Below, in pieces: positions 22,148 through 30,130 of a stretch of 64,000 nt of DNA (the first letter of the stretch is position 1; each line of letters starts with the position of its first letter). The stretch comes from Thereva unica (Eukaryota; Arthropoda; Insecta; Diptera; Therevidae), in assembly GCA_949987705.1 (NCBI GenBank), contig OX465282.1, positions 13,380,501 through 13,444,500 of the forward strand, given 5' to 3'. The notes under the pieces are model-generated. The model was not told the DNA's origin. It made no database searches and was given only the letters and a program-made list of their open reading frames with translations. Made by a program: the position numbers and the translations under genes.

Positions 22148-22219
22148 TAAAGAAATGGATTTTTTGTCAAGTAATGGATTTTATTTCTGAAGTGCGTTTC
22201 AGAAATAATTTTTATAGGA

Positions 22220-22521
22220 TTTTACCTCGTCCTCCCCCTACAAATTGTCAACAACAGGTAGTAAGTAATAATATTGAATGAATGACTTTAAGTTGTAAGA
22301 AGTGCCGTTGTTTGAGTAATGTAATAAAGTTATTTAGCAATTTATTGCGGGTTTTTATTGCTGTTATGTTATGTTTTACAAGGTAAGATATGGTTTAAAA
22401 TGAAATTCTTTGAATAATAACATGTATTAGGTACTACAATTCTTGTTACTTAAAGTCATTCATTCATTATTATTACTTACTACCTGTTGTTGACAATTTC
22501 TAGGGAGAGGACAAGGTAAAG
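22220..22521. repeat. Internal 80-bp foldback in the MULE
   Basis: Bases 22220-22302 are nearly perfectly complementary to 22441-22521 (shared core ttgtcaacaacaggtagtaa), with a loop of about 138 nt. It lies between the left terminal repeat and the transposase leader and is absent on the right side. It may be a nested MITE or an internal subterminal structure. Confidence 0.85.
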
Positions 22522-22619
22522 TCATACAACAATTATTCAGAAAATCTGATGATGATACCGGAAGGGGTGAAAAAGGAGTTCTTTCGGAAAAGGTACAATT
22601 GATAGCACACATAAGCTAA

Positions 22620-22960
22620 AAAACTGATAGCTCATATCACATCCGACCGTCAAGTGCTCTTGAACAGTTTGCAGTGTTTTTTTTGTGAACATCTCATAGT
22701 TGTTTACTTTCTTAAGTGGGTTTTTGATTCATTATACATATTTTCCTATTTGTTTTTCATAAAGTGCGTTTTTCGCTAAGTGTCTTTTTTGGCTAATATA
22801 TTTTTTCCATTTTGCAGTGTGATAACAGCTGCTAGTGACTTAATTTTTTAAGTGTTTTTCATTTTATATATTGTTTTAATTTATTCATAAAGTGCGTTTT
22901 TTGGCTAAGTATATTTTTCTATATTTTTTTCTTTATTTCTTTCTGTTGCTTTTCTCTGTG
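22620..22960 (+). promoter_or_regulatory. Leader of the MULE transposase with a direct repeat
   Basis: This AT-rich leader holds two copies of a word around cataaagtgcgttttt and gctaagt (near 22757-22790 and 22887-22910). It directly precedes the ATG at 22965. A promoter is expected here but no certain TATA box can be assigned. Confidence 0.35.
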
Positions 22961-22964
22961 GACT

Positions 22965-23270
22965 ATGGAGTCCCATTTAATTACAGAATGTGTTAGTGAA
23001 CGTGGTCGGAAGGAATTGATGTTCCGTAATTCGCGATATTATTTTGCTCTTACGAAGAAAAACGGAGAGCATATGTGGTGTTGCACAGTACGCAAGTGCA
23101 CCGCTCGTCTTTACACTCGGACTGACCAACACCTCTACAGCAGTCATACACCTGATCATACACACGAAATTGATATAAAAAAAACAACCGACAAATGCTT
23201 AGTAACGCTGCCAAAAAGAAAGCTGCAGAAAACGAAATATCGGAGCAGCCGTTTAAGATCATTAATTTAG
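22965..23270 (+). CDS. FLYWCH zinc-finger frame of the MULE
   Basis: This 101-residue frame begins MESHLITECVSERGRKELMF and contains one FLYWCH zinc finger at about residues 19-68: FRNSRYYFALTKKNGEHMWC, then C40 and C45, and H65/H67 in HTPDHTHEI as probable zinc ligands. FLYWCH fingers bind DNA and are often fused to MULE transposases. The catalytic frame (23195-24397) lies in the -1 frame and overlaps. Sequence after the A8 run (23177-23184) in this frame lacks family character, whereas the -1 frame continues sensibly with an Ala/Lys-rich stretch, so the biological protein is probably FLYWCH plus transposase. Confidence 0.8.
   Translation: MESHLITECVSERGRKELMFRNSRYYFALTKKNGEHMWCCTVRKCTARLYTRTDQHLYSSHTPDHTHEIDIKKTTDKCLVTLPKRKLQKTKYRSSRLRSLI
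23177..23184 (+). promoter_or_regulatory. A8 run: possible -1 frameshift site or single-base loss
   Basis: In the FLYWCH frame the codons are ATA AAA AAA ACA. A -1 slip on A_AAA_AAA moves reading into the transposase frame, which is open from its stop at 23171-23173 onward. This would give a protein of about 477 residues. A one-A deletion in an originally continuous ORF explains it equally well. Confidence 0.5.
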
Positions 23271-24397
23271 CTATAAAAGAAAACGCGAATTTTTTTGAAA
23301 CAATAACCAAAAGCGATCTAAATCTAATTAGAAATAATTTATATTATCAGCGTCGTAAAGAGCATCCCCGGTTACCCGAAAATATCTCCGAATCCATTGA
23401 CTACATTAGCAAAAGTAAATACAAAACAATATTCGGCGAAAATTTTCTATTATTTTGTAATATACTTTTTAAAATTATAATATTTTCTACTCTTACTAAT
23501 CTGCAACTTTTATGTAACAGCGATAATATTTTTGTAGACGGTACATTTACTTTTTGCGCAAAATTCTTTTATCAATTTTATACAATTCATGTACAAAACA
23601 ACGGATTTTATGTGCCATTAGTATATTGCCTTCTGCCAGATAAAACAGAAGTAACTTATAGTAAATTGTTTAGTATAATAGAAAGTCAATGCAAAAATGT
23701 AGGACTAATTTTCAAACCATCTCGGGTAACCGTCGATTTTGAAAAAACGGTACATAAAGTAATAAGAAAGAAATGGTCTAATGCGAAAATTATAGGATGC
23801 AGATTTCATTTATCACAGGCATGGTATATAAAAATACAGCAGCTAGGACTTTCTTTTGAATATGCACAACGAAATTCAGAAATAGGAAACTGGTTGAAGT
23901 TAACATTTGGTTTACCGTTGTTGCCAGCAGACGAAGTCTCTGATTGTTTTGTTTTTAATTTAATGGCAATAGCTCCAGTAGATGATAGGATTACAAGTTA
24001 TTGTAATTATTTAGTTGATAACTATATTGATGACGATGCCCCTTTCAATCCTGAAATGTGGGCTGAAATGATAGCATGCACAAATCGAACAACAAATGCA
24101 TTCGAAGCATTTCACTCGAAATTCAATAAAAAATTTAATGAGCCGCATCCGAATATTTTCGTTTTTACAGATGTATTATTGCAAATTCAAAATGATACAT
24201 ATGCAAAAATTGAAAGTATTCGGCAAGGTGAAAGATGTAAGGTTAGAAATCCTATATTCAGAGGTAAAGTTGAAGAAGTAGAGTCAATTATACAATTTTA
24301 TAAAACAAAAAAAGCAGAAGACCCGGAAAGAAATGAAATGCATCGCATGGAATTTGTTAAATTGATTTCAAATTTTTATAAAGCTAAGAAAATTTAA
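23195..24397 (+). CDS. MULE transposase, 400-residue open frame
   Basis: The frame encodes a Mutator-like DDE transposase, which excises and reinserts the element by binding its terminal repeats. Using the ATG at 23195, the first Asp is D115 in NIFVDGTFTF, the second is D181 in RVTVDFEKT, the C-x2-H signature is C202/H205 in GCRFHLSQAW, and the Glu is probably E304 in TTNAFEAFHSKFN. The open frame has no internal stop across 1.2 kb. The ATG at 23195 may be internal to a larger FLYWCH fusion reached by frameshift. The catalytic set is complete, so the copy could be recently active apart from the frame break. Confidence 0.9.
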   Translation: MLSNAAKKKAAENEISEQPFKIINLAIKENANFFETITKSDLNLIRNNLYYQRRKEHPRLPENISESIDYISKSKYKTIFGENFLLFCNILFKIIIFSTLTNLQLLCNSDNIFVDGTFTFCAKFFYQFYTIHVQNNGFYVPLVYCLLPDKTEVTYSKLFSIIESQCKNVGLIFKPSRVTVDFEKTVHKVIRKKWSNAKIIGCRFHLSQAWYIKIQQLGLSFEYAQRNSEIGNWLKLTFGLPLLPADEVSDCFVFNLMAIAPVDDRITSYCNYLVDNYIDDDAPFNPEMWAEMIACTNRTTNAFEAFHSKFNKKFNEPHPNIFVFTDVLLQIQNDTYAKIESIRQGERCKVRNPIFRGKVEEVESIIQFYKTKKAEDPERNEMHRMEFVKLISNFYKAKKI

Positions 24398-24519
24398 TTT
24401 TTTGTTAATGTAAGCATGCTTTAATATTAATAGTAATATTGTTATAGTGGTATTAGTTAATCCATTCTTAATCCTAAAACTTTTTATAGTACATAATATT
24501 ATTTCAATGTATTTATTGA

Positions 24520-25046
24520 CAAAAGCCCTCCAGGCTGCATTTAATCTTAAAACCTTTTAAAGTAATATTATTTTAATCCATTTCTTGAAAAAAGCCCTCC
24601 GGGCTGGCTGCCAGAAGTATTTCTTTTTACGAGATATGTGTTCGAAAATTATCCGAAAATAAAATTCTTCTGGATGCCTTTGGGAAAAAGTCAAGATCGA
24701 AATAATTTAATAATTACAAATTTTCATAGATACATATCTTAAAACTTGTGCTAAAATACCCCGCAAGTTTTCTTACATGAAAACATATTTTTGTTAAACG
24801 CACACATTCAAAGTTCTCCTGCCCACGCGTTGTAAATTCCACTCTACCGAGCATATTTTAACTGCTCCTGTGCATGCGTTAAAAATTCCAATTCACTCGG
24901 GCACTCTTTGCGTTGTCCTGGGTAGATGCGACGAGTTTTACGACAACGCATGCTCTAGCTCGGGGTCAGGTAGCCGGCTCAGGACCCCTGTCACCCGAGG
25001 GATCATAAATCTTAAAAAAGGAAGATGTGCAATTCGAGGCTACCCC
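24520..25046. repeat. Right terminal inverted repeat of the MULE
   Basis: Complementary to 21648-22147. It is about 27 bp longer because a subterminal word (ccatttcttgaaaaaagccc) is present as an extra copy next to the first agccctcc word. Confidence 0.9.
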
Positions 25047-25132
25047 TCGCTGGTGTACGGTCGATTTGGGCTTTTTCTGAAATTTGTTAGTATATTTTGT
25101 AGTTCTTCCTTTATTTCTGCTAGACTTTCCAT
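25047..25132 (-). pseudogene. gypsy gag N-terminal piece
   Basis: From an ATG at 25132 the minus strand reads MESLAEIKEELQNILTNFRK and then SPNRPYTSE, a helical start similar to gypsy gag. It is cut by the MULE at 25046 and probably continued at 21647. Assignment is by position and style, not by a clear domain. Confidence 0.5.
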
Positions 25133-25161
25133 ATGGTATATTTAGTGGTGGTATTTTTAGT

Positions 25162-25380
25162 CTATACATTTACTTGAACTGGGGTGTTTAGATATCTTTT
25201 TCGGAGTCCCCTTCTATGATTGATGTAGACTTTATACGTTAGTGTTATGCACTTAATTACCACAATGATGATTAGTAAAATTAATATTTCTTTATTTTCA
25301 ACTGTTACCGTATCTTGTACAGTTACGTTATTTATAACTTGTCCCGTATTCTCTGTTGGAGTACTGTATGTCTTTCCCAT
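25162..25380 (-). CDS. gypsy leader frame: small myristoylation-type membrane protein
   Basis: A minus-strand frame of about 72 residues starts MGKTYSTPTENTGQVINNVT. The Met-Gly-x3-Ser start fits an N-myristoylation signal, and one strongly hydrophobic segment follows (EILILLIIIVVIKCITL). The tail is basic (NHRRGLRKRYL). The open frame can be extended 9 codons upstream to 25407. It lies between the primer-binding site and gag. I recall similar small proteins from insect gypsy elements but cannot name a function. The frame is intact while the pol genes are broken. Confidence 0.5.
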   Translation of the reverse strand: MGKTYSTPTENTGQVINNVTVQDTVTVENKEILILLIIIVVIKCITLTYKVYINHRRGLRKRYLNTPVQVNV

Positions 25381-25582
25381 TTTGGAGAATGCAAAATTGA
25401 AGAACAATAATTAGAAGGAATTGCAGGACAAAATGTTTTTACTTAGAAAAAAAAAATTTCGAAAAGAGAAGACTAAATTAAGACTAAAATTTACTGATTA
25501 ATTTATTTGATATTTTTATTCTATTATTATTATTATTTTTTTTTTTTTTATATTTTATAGCTCAACATATTTTTGGACCTCT

Positions 25583-25970
25583 TTATATTGTTATATTTTT
25601 TTTTGCTTGTCCCAGTAAGTGTTGATATTTTTTCTTCTCTTCCTCGGTGTTTGATAATGCCACTAGTTGACTATATTTTTCGATCTCTCTGCTTATCCTG
25701 GCGCGTGCTCCTCCTCTTGACTTCCTTTTTTGTTCCCTTTGTGTCTTCTTATCTTCCAGTCGCTGTCTGTATTGTTCAATTGTTAATTTACGGGGGCCGG
25801 CTGTTGCTAGGTGCAGCGGTGTTGATGGCTGTGGAGTCGGTGAATGACGTATTGGCTGATTAATTTTGTATAGTGTTAATCCCTCGATGTTCCTTTCTGG
25901 GATGTTTTCTTCAATTGTTTTAAAAATCTTCTGGAACGCAGCTTCGATCTTGGATGTCACGGTCGCCATG
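25583..25970 (-). CDS. gypsy leader frame with basic, charged repeats
   Basis: From the ATG at about 25970, this minus-strand frame of roughly 128 residues begins MATVTSKIEAAFQKIFKTIE. It has a Pro-rich part (HSPTPQPSTPLHLA) and a strongly charged helical part (LTIEQYRQRLEDKKTQREQK). The ATG overlaps the tRNA primer-binding site, and the frame is open further upstream to 26005 within the LTR. No domain is recognised. It could be an upstream ORF or part of a gag-like precursor. Confidence 0.4.
25955..25968 (-). promoter_or_regulatory. Primer-binding site, tRNA-Arg type
   Basis: On the minus strand tggcgaccgtgaca directly follows an LTR ending in CA. It is complementary to the 3' end of fly tRNA-Arg(UCG) including CCA, as I remember that tRNA. 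mdg1 and 412 of Drosophila use this primer. Confidence 0.75.
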
Positions 25971-26200
25971 TGGTGGTATTTAATCTCTTTTGAGAGCAGC
26001 AGCAATGCTTGGCTCTTGGGTAGAGCAGCGAGACTCGCTATGCTCTGGACTTAGTATGGAGCAGCTTGCTAGCACAACTCCGAAATGAATAACTTCAAGT
26101 CTGATTACTAAGTGTCTTTATTTTAAGAATTCTTACTCTATTTATACTAAATTGATTACATTGATTTATATCTAAAATATAGGTCCGCGTCTCAAATACC
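25969..26200 (-). repeat. 5' LTR of the gypsy element (outer edge not fixed)
   Basis: On the minus strand, TATAAATAG (26138-26146) is followed by AATAAA (26117-26122) and then by the LTR end ...ccaccaca at 25969. These are the promoter and poly(A) signal of an LTR. No second LTR exists in the window because the 3' half of the element is gone, so the outer boundary cannot be set by comparison. Confidence 0.65.
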
Positions 26201-28090
26201 TGGCTCATCAAAATCGTCCACTTAATTGCGTGCTCCATGTGACGAAAGTTTGTTTACAAACAACCGGCGAAAGTTAATTATGACCCCGTTAGCCGGGCGC
26301 GGTGTTTTTATATTTTTGTGTGTGTATGCACTTTAGCGGGACGGTGGTGATTTGAGGCGCGTTCTTATTTTGTAATTTGACTTACTGAACTTAAGAATTA
26401 TATGTTTTTAGGGCATGTGTTTGTTGATTATGATTTCATCACAAAAGCATGTAGCACTCTAATTAAAATATTATGTTTATATGGATATGGATTCTTCTTC
26501 ACATCGTATTCAAATAGTAGCACTATTTTCTTGCTTTCATTTCCTCAAAGTCGGCCATGACATCGTCATAGGCTCTAGTTTTTGCCAGCTCTCCTTTTAT
26601 TGATAATACCTGTAACCCGGTACGCCTCGATGCACCCATAAGCTAATAGTATGGCGTGCGCCAAAACAATTGGGAATCTCAAAATCGCTTTTCTATGGGC
26701 AGTGAGAGTCTCAAATCCCACCATGAAAGTACATTCGAAAAGAAAAGTGTCAAAAAAGTACGTGCGCTTGTATTTTATCCATACACGAAATGTGAATGTT
26801 TGTGGAATTGTCATTTCCCCGCCTGCGTTTAAATTTCCAAATGTTTTGGAGCACACGTTTATTTTGTAGTTGAGGCGATAAGAATTTTAATATAAGGTAG
26901 GAGACATTAAAGACATTTTTTTCGTATTTCTGATTCCGAATAATAAAATAATAAAATGTTCTGCTATCGATTTTAATTTCGGCATTTCCAACGAGGAATA
27001 TTGTAGCAAATTGACACCTACATATATTCGTGGGAACGGATTTTTTTCAAGATTGTTCCATAGATATGATGCTTTCAAGCATGCATTAAACTCATTTGCA
27101 GGCGTTGATCGAGGTATATCAGGCAAAGTTAAGCCTGCCAGAGCGCCCCCTATTGGTTTGCTTTTCCACGGAAATCTCACAAAGCCATCTCAAACGCTTC
27201 GAGCGATTTTTATGGGCCCTGGTGCATTCGTTCATGCAGTTTTGCATGTTTTAAGGATTGTGGCAATACGGGAGTTTTTGCTGACATTACGGTGGTTCTA
27301 TCTGGTTCAAATTCAATGCGAGTTTGGATGCATTATACGTCCCATCAAGTAGCGTTTGACTTTTTATTTAAGCCATAGATTGCTAAAATCGGGCACATAC
27401 AGCCGAAGTTACTTAAATGTAAGTTCAGACAACCCCGTCCTTCGCGAAACGTCATCTACCCGTAAATCCCCTCGGACCTTTCGAAAAAAAAAATCAAAAT
27501 AAAATGGATCTGAGTTTCGAGGTAGAGCAAAATAAGCCGAACGCGAAAACCTCTATATTAAAAATTTCTTGCCAATCGGATGAGCGGTTTGGAAGTCTAT
27601 AAACCCTTTACACACAGGCAGATAAACTTTCACTTTTATATACATATGTAGATATCATGAAAAGATCTTAGATAATTTTTAATTTACTGAAAATCAGGCT
27701 CACCAGTTGCAACACCAATTAGTAATACAATAAAAACACGAAAGCAACCCGTTAATTGAGGAAAAGCATATTGAAGGCATATATCATAGGTTAGATTGGG
27801 ACATTTGGCTTGTCCTTAAGTAGCCTCTTCACTACCACTGAAGTAGTACAAGTATTAAAGATAAAGAGAAAACTTACTCAGCGAAAAATAGACCGGTGCG
27901 TTATCAATGCTAGAACACTCCCTAAAGAGCTTGGGCCGTTCTTTCTTGTATATCTCTTTTAATGCTGCATGATCGCAGTGGGGAGCACTTCTTTTACTGC
28001 ATTTTTTAGAAGCGTTTTTGGAGCAGCGAAAAACTTTATATTTTTGTTCATTTTTTGCAATTGCCTTTCGCGAGTGCTGACAGAAGTTTT
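26200..28090. other. Unassigned stretch
   Basis: Frames at 26575-26856, 26887-27180 and 27011-27352 give 93-113 residues without recognisable domains. Near 27570-27650 the words 'caatcggatgagcgg' and 'acataca' resemble a LINE 3' end common in insects, but I cannot place it. No host gene is supported. Confidence 0.3.
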
Positions 28091-28180
28091 ACCAAGCGGT
28101 CCCCCAACTAGTCATCAAACACTTCCAATATGCTGCTTGACCACCGCATCGAACGAGAACGAGAGTAGACGTTAGCGGGA
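28090..28180 (-). ncRNA. 5S rRNA-like sequence, copy 1 (pseudogene or SINE3 head)
   Basis: The minus strand contains tggttc-type 5S landmarks: tctcgttcgatg, gtcaagcagc and gttgggggaccgcttgg. In fly 5S rRNA these are the mid-molecule and the internal control region. It is diverged and lacks an intact 5' part. The same landmarks occur at 60302-60412, and both copies have 'actcgcg' shortly downstream, which hints at a 5S-derived SINE rather than two independent pseudogenes. Confidence 0.6.
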
Positions 28181-28279
28181 TATTAAACACCCTGTACGTC
28201 CTCAACATTTTGCCCCATTGTTCATTGTCTTCGATATATTCTCTGTTTAAATTATCATCAGACCAGACCCTAGTATTTG

Positions 28280-28860
28280 CAGAGGTGATAAACCAACATC
28301 AACAGTATTTACACCCACATTCAAAGAACAATATCTCAGAGTGACATCATTTCATTCGCTTTCCTTCGATTATCGAATTATGTTTTCGGGTTGAACCGAT
28401 AGTCGGATCGGAATGAAAAAGTAGGCTAAGCGCCTAAGAAAATACTGAATCATCCCGTGAAAGTCCAAAAATTGGATTAGCTGGAATGATAAAAAAAAGT
28501 TTCCACTCCGTTTCCTTCGTCTATCGGTTCAAGTTTTTTGTCTAATCCGATAGTAGGACATGATAGTCGGGTTCGATAATCGGATCAGATAGTCGGAAGC
28601 AAAACAATAGCCTAAAACATGCCCTAGAAAATACTGAATCTTTCAGTGAAAGTCAAGACAGACAAAATTTAGGTAAGTACAGACAGACAAAATTTTTGTA
28701 ACTGCTCGAGTTTGTGTTAATATCATGTAAACAAGCATAAGAATTTAAAAAATGACAATTATTTTGAAATCACAGACAGACACTCTCTGAATATCACAGA
28801 CAGACACTGCAGAATGTCTCAATATCATCACCAGTGGCGTCTGTGAGCCTTTAGAATCTA
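28280..28860. repeat. Imperfect internal duplications
   Basis: The word gaaaatactgaatc followed by gtgaaagtc occurs at 28438 and 28627; tttccttcg-tatcg words occur near 28360 and 28510; 'cagacagacaaaattt' occurs twice at 28660-28695; 'atcacagacagacact' occurs twice at 28770-28810. No coding sequence is seen. Confidence 0.6.
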
Positions 28861-28929
28861 AAGGATCTTCTTTCAACGTTCTCGGTCTTCCATTGGGGTA
28901 ACCCCAATTGTGCGTAAGTCTATTTGAAT

Positions 28930-29752
28930 GTCGTCTTTATTACCTTGGTTGAAAAGTTGAGTCAAGGTTAAGTTGAAATTTAAACCAAAGTTTCCATGGC
29001 AGTCGAGCTGAGTTGTGGTGGAGTTGAAATGACACTTAAACTCAACAACTCAACGTCTTAACTCTATGCTCAACTCATTTCTGAGTTTTCAGTCTGTGTA
29101 CAATTAATTTTTATTATAGATTTTTCTTTAAAAGTATTTATTAAATATAAAGTCTCTTCTGACGCCCAAGCGAGGCGCGATATTTGCACTTTGCCGTTTT
29201 TGACAGTTTGCCGTTTTTAGTAGTGTGAGTGAATTCTGTTCAACCTACCTATTTTCGTTGAGTTCAGTAGAGTTGAAAATCTTTATCGAAAACGTTTAAC
29301 TGTGTCTGTTTCAATGGCGTATAACTCGGGTTCAACTCTGGTTGAACTCTCATGGAAGCCCAGTATATGATATCGAGTTGAGTTTACTTTGGGTTGAAAT
29401 AGAGTTGAACAGAAATCAAAATATAACCTCAAATTTTGTGTGGAATTCTCATTTATAGATACGGAAAACTTGAGAACGAAATGATATTTTATTCCTGTGC
29501 AAGCAAAAACACCAAACACACAACTAACGTCGAAGGCGGACTTTACGGATAGTGAACAAACAAAACAAATGTCACTTCAACCCAATTGCAGCTCAACCCA
29601 CGTATATGAGGCGAAATATCAACTCGTTCCATGATGGAAAGCTGAGTTGGATTGAGTGGACCCAGTTTCAACTCCACCCCCGTTTATGACTGGGTTAAAC
29701 CTAGGTTGAGCTCTGTTATAAATGGGATATATATCGTTTTCTAGGTCTTCCT
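28930..29752. repeat. Cluster of GTTGA-rich MITE-related sequence
   Basis: Long parts match the interior of the MITE at 12914-13177, for example 'tgatatcgagttgagtt' with 'gggttgaaatagagttgaa', and 'gagtggacccagtttcaact' with 'tttatgactggg'. An unrelated insertion of about 140 bp lies near 29440-29590. At least two diverged copies are present. A 78-aa minus frame (29283-29519) is a translation of the MITE. Confidence 0.65.
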
Positions 29753-29780
29753 TGTGGTCTTCTTCCCTCTGCCGTTCCCG

Positions 29781-29911
29781 CGTATATGAGGCGAAGTATT
29801 AACTCGTTCCAAAATGGGTTGAATGGATCCAGTTTCAACTCGACCTCCGTTTAAGACTGGGTTAAATCTAGGTGGAACCTAGTTATAAATATATCCTTTT
29901 CTAGGTCTTCC
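29781..29911. repeat. Second unit of a 180-bp tandem duplication
   Basis: The blocks from cgtatatgaggcga to tttctaggtcttccttg occur at 29601-29752 and again at 29781-29911 with small deletions. The start points are 180 bp apart. It duplicates the right half of the MITE copy plus adjacent DNA. Confidence 0.8.
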
Positions 29912-29912
29912 T

Positions 29913-30130
29913 TGTCAACCGATGGCATGCGCTTGGTGGAGCGCGGAAGGACCAGGGAAGGCTATGACGGGAAGAATCAGAAATGTAAAGAGGAAAGAAG
30001 AGAAGGTAAGTTATGTAGGTGGGAAAGTGGAAAAGGCGAAGGACCGTGGGGCTGGCCGGGATTCGAACCCGGGACCCCTGGGATAGCAGTCAGGCGCCTT
30101 ACCCCTAGACTACCGAGGCCCCCCGGTAGT
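29913..30130 (-). mobile_element. tRNA-derived SINE or tRNA-like relic
   Basis: The minus strand starts with a tRNA-like head (30048-30122) carrying a perfect pol III A box, tagtctagggg (30102-30112), and a perfect B box, ggttcgaatcc (30059-30069), at tRNA spacing. The T stem and loop fold (ccggg-ttcgaat-cccgg). The acceptor arms do not pair well and the anticodon stem is imperfect, so it is not a clean tRNA gene. About 130 bp of unrelated body follow to 29913. Whether it is multi-copy cannot be seen here. Confidence 0.65.

Larger units (their letters stand above)
21648..25046 (+). mobile_element. Mutator-like (Phantom-type) DNA transposon, 3.4 kb
   Basis: The element has about 500-bp terminal inverted repeats (21648-22147 and 24520-25046) surrounding a plus-strand FLYWCH frame and a MULE transposase. 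It interrupts gypsy gag. Both ends start ggggtagc. The 9-bp flanks (gcggagtaa and tcgctggtg) do not match, so no clean target duplication is seen; target loss or later change is possible. Long repeats plus FLYWCH-MULE coding are features I associate with Phantom elements of animals; the family assignment needs a tree. It is the youngest-looking and most complete element in the window. Confidence 0.9.
19026..26200 (-). mobile_element. Ty3/gypsy retrotransposon (mdg1/412-like), truncated and nested
   Basis: Read on the minus strand from about 26200: LTR promoter and poly(A) signals, a tRNA-Arg primer-binding site, two leader frames, gag, protease and the first half of the reverse transcriptase. 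It ends at 19026 just before the catalytic YxDD. The rest of pol, any env and the 3' LTR are absent. Three other elements sit inside it: 19294-19422, 20181-21131 and 21648-25046. The primer site and long ORF-containing leader suggest the mdg1/412 group; that is recall plus inference. The outer LTR edge is not determined. It is inactive. Confidence 0.85.

Noticed and set aside
28090..28180. Functional 5S rRNA gene
   Set aside because: The 5' half is missing and several control-region bases differ from fly 5S.
30048..30122. Functional tRNA gene
   Set aside because: Pol III boxes are perfect but acceptor and anticodon stems do not pair properly.
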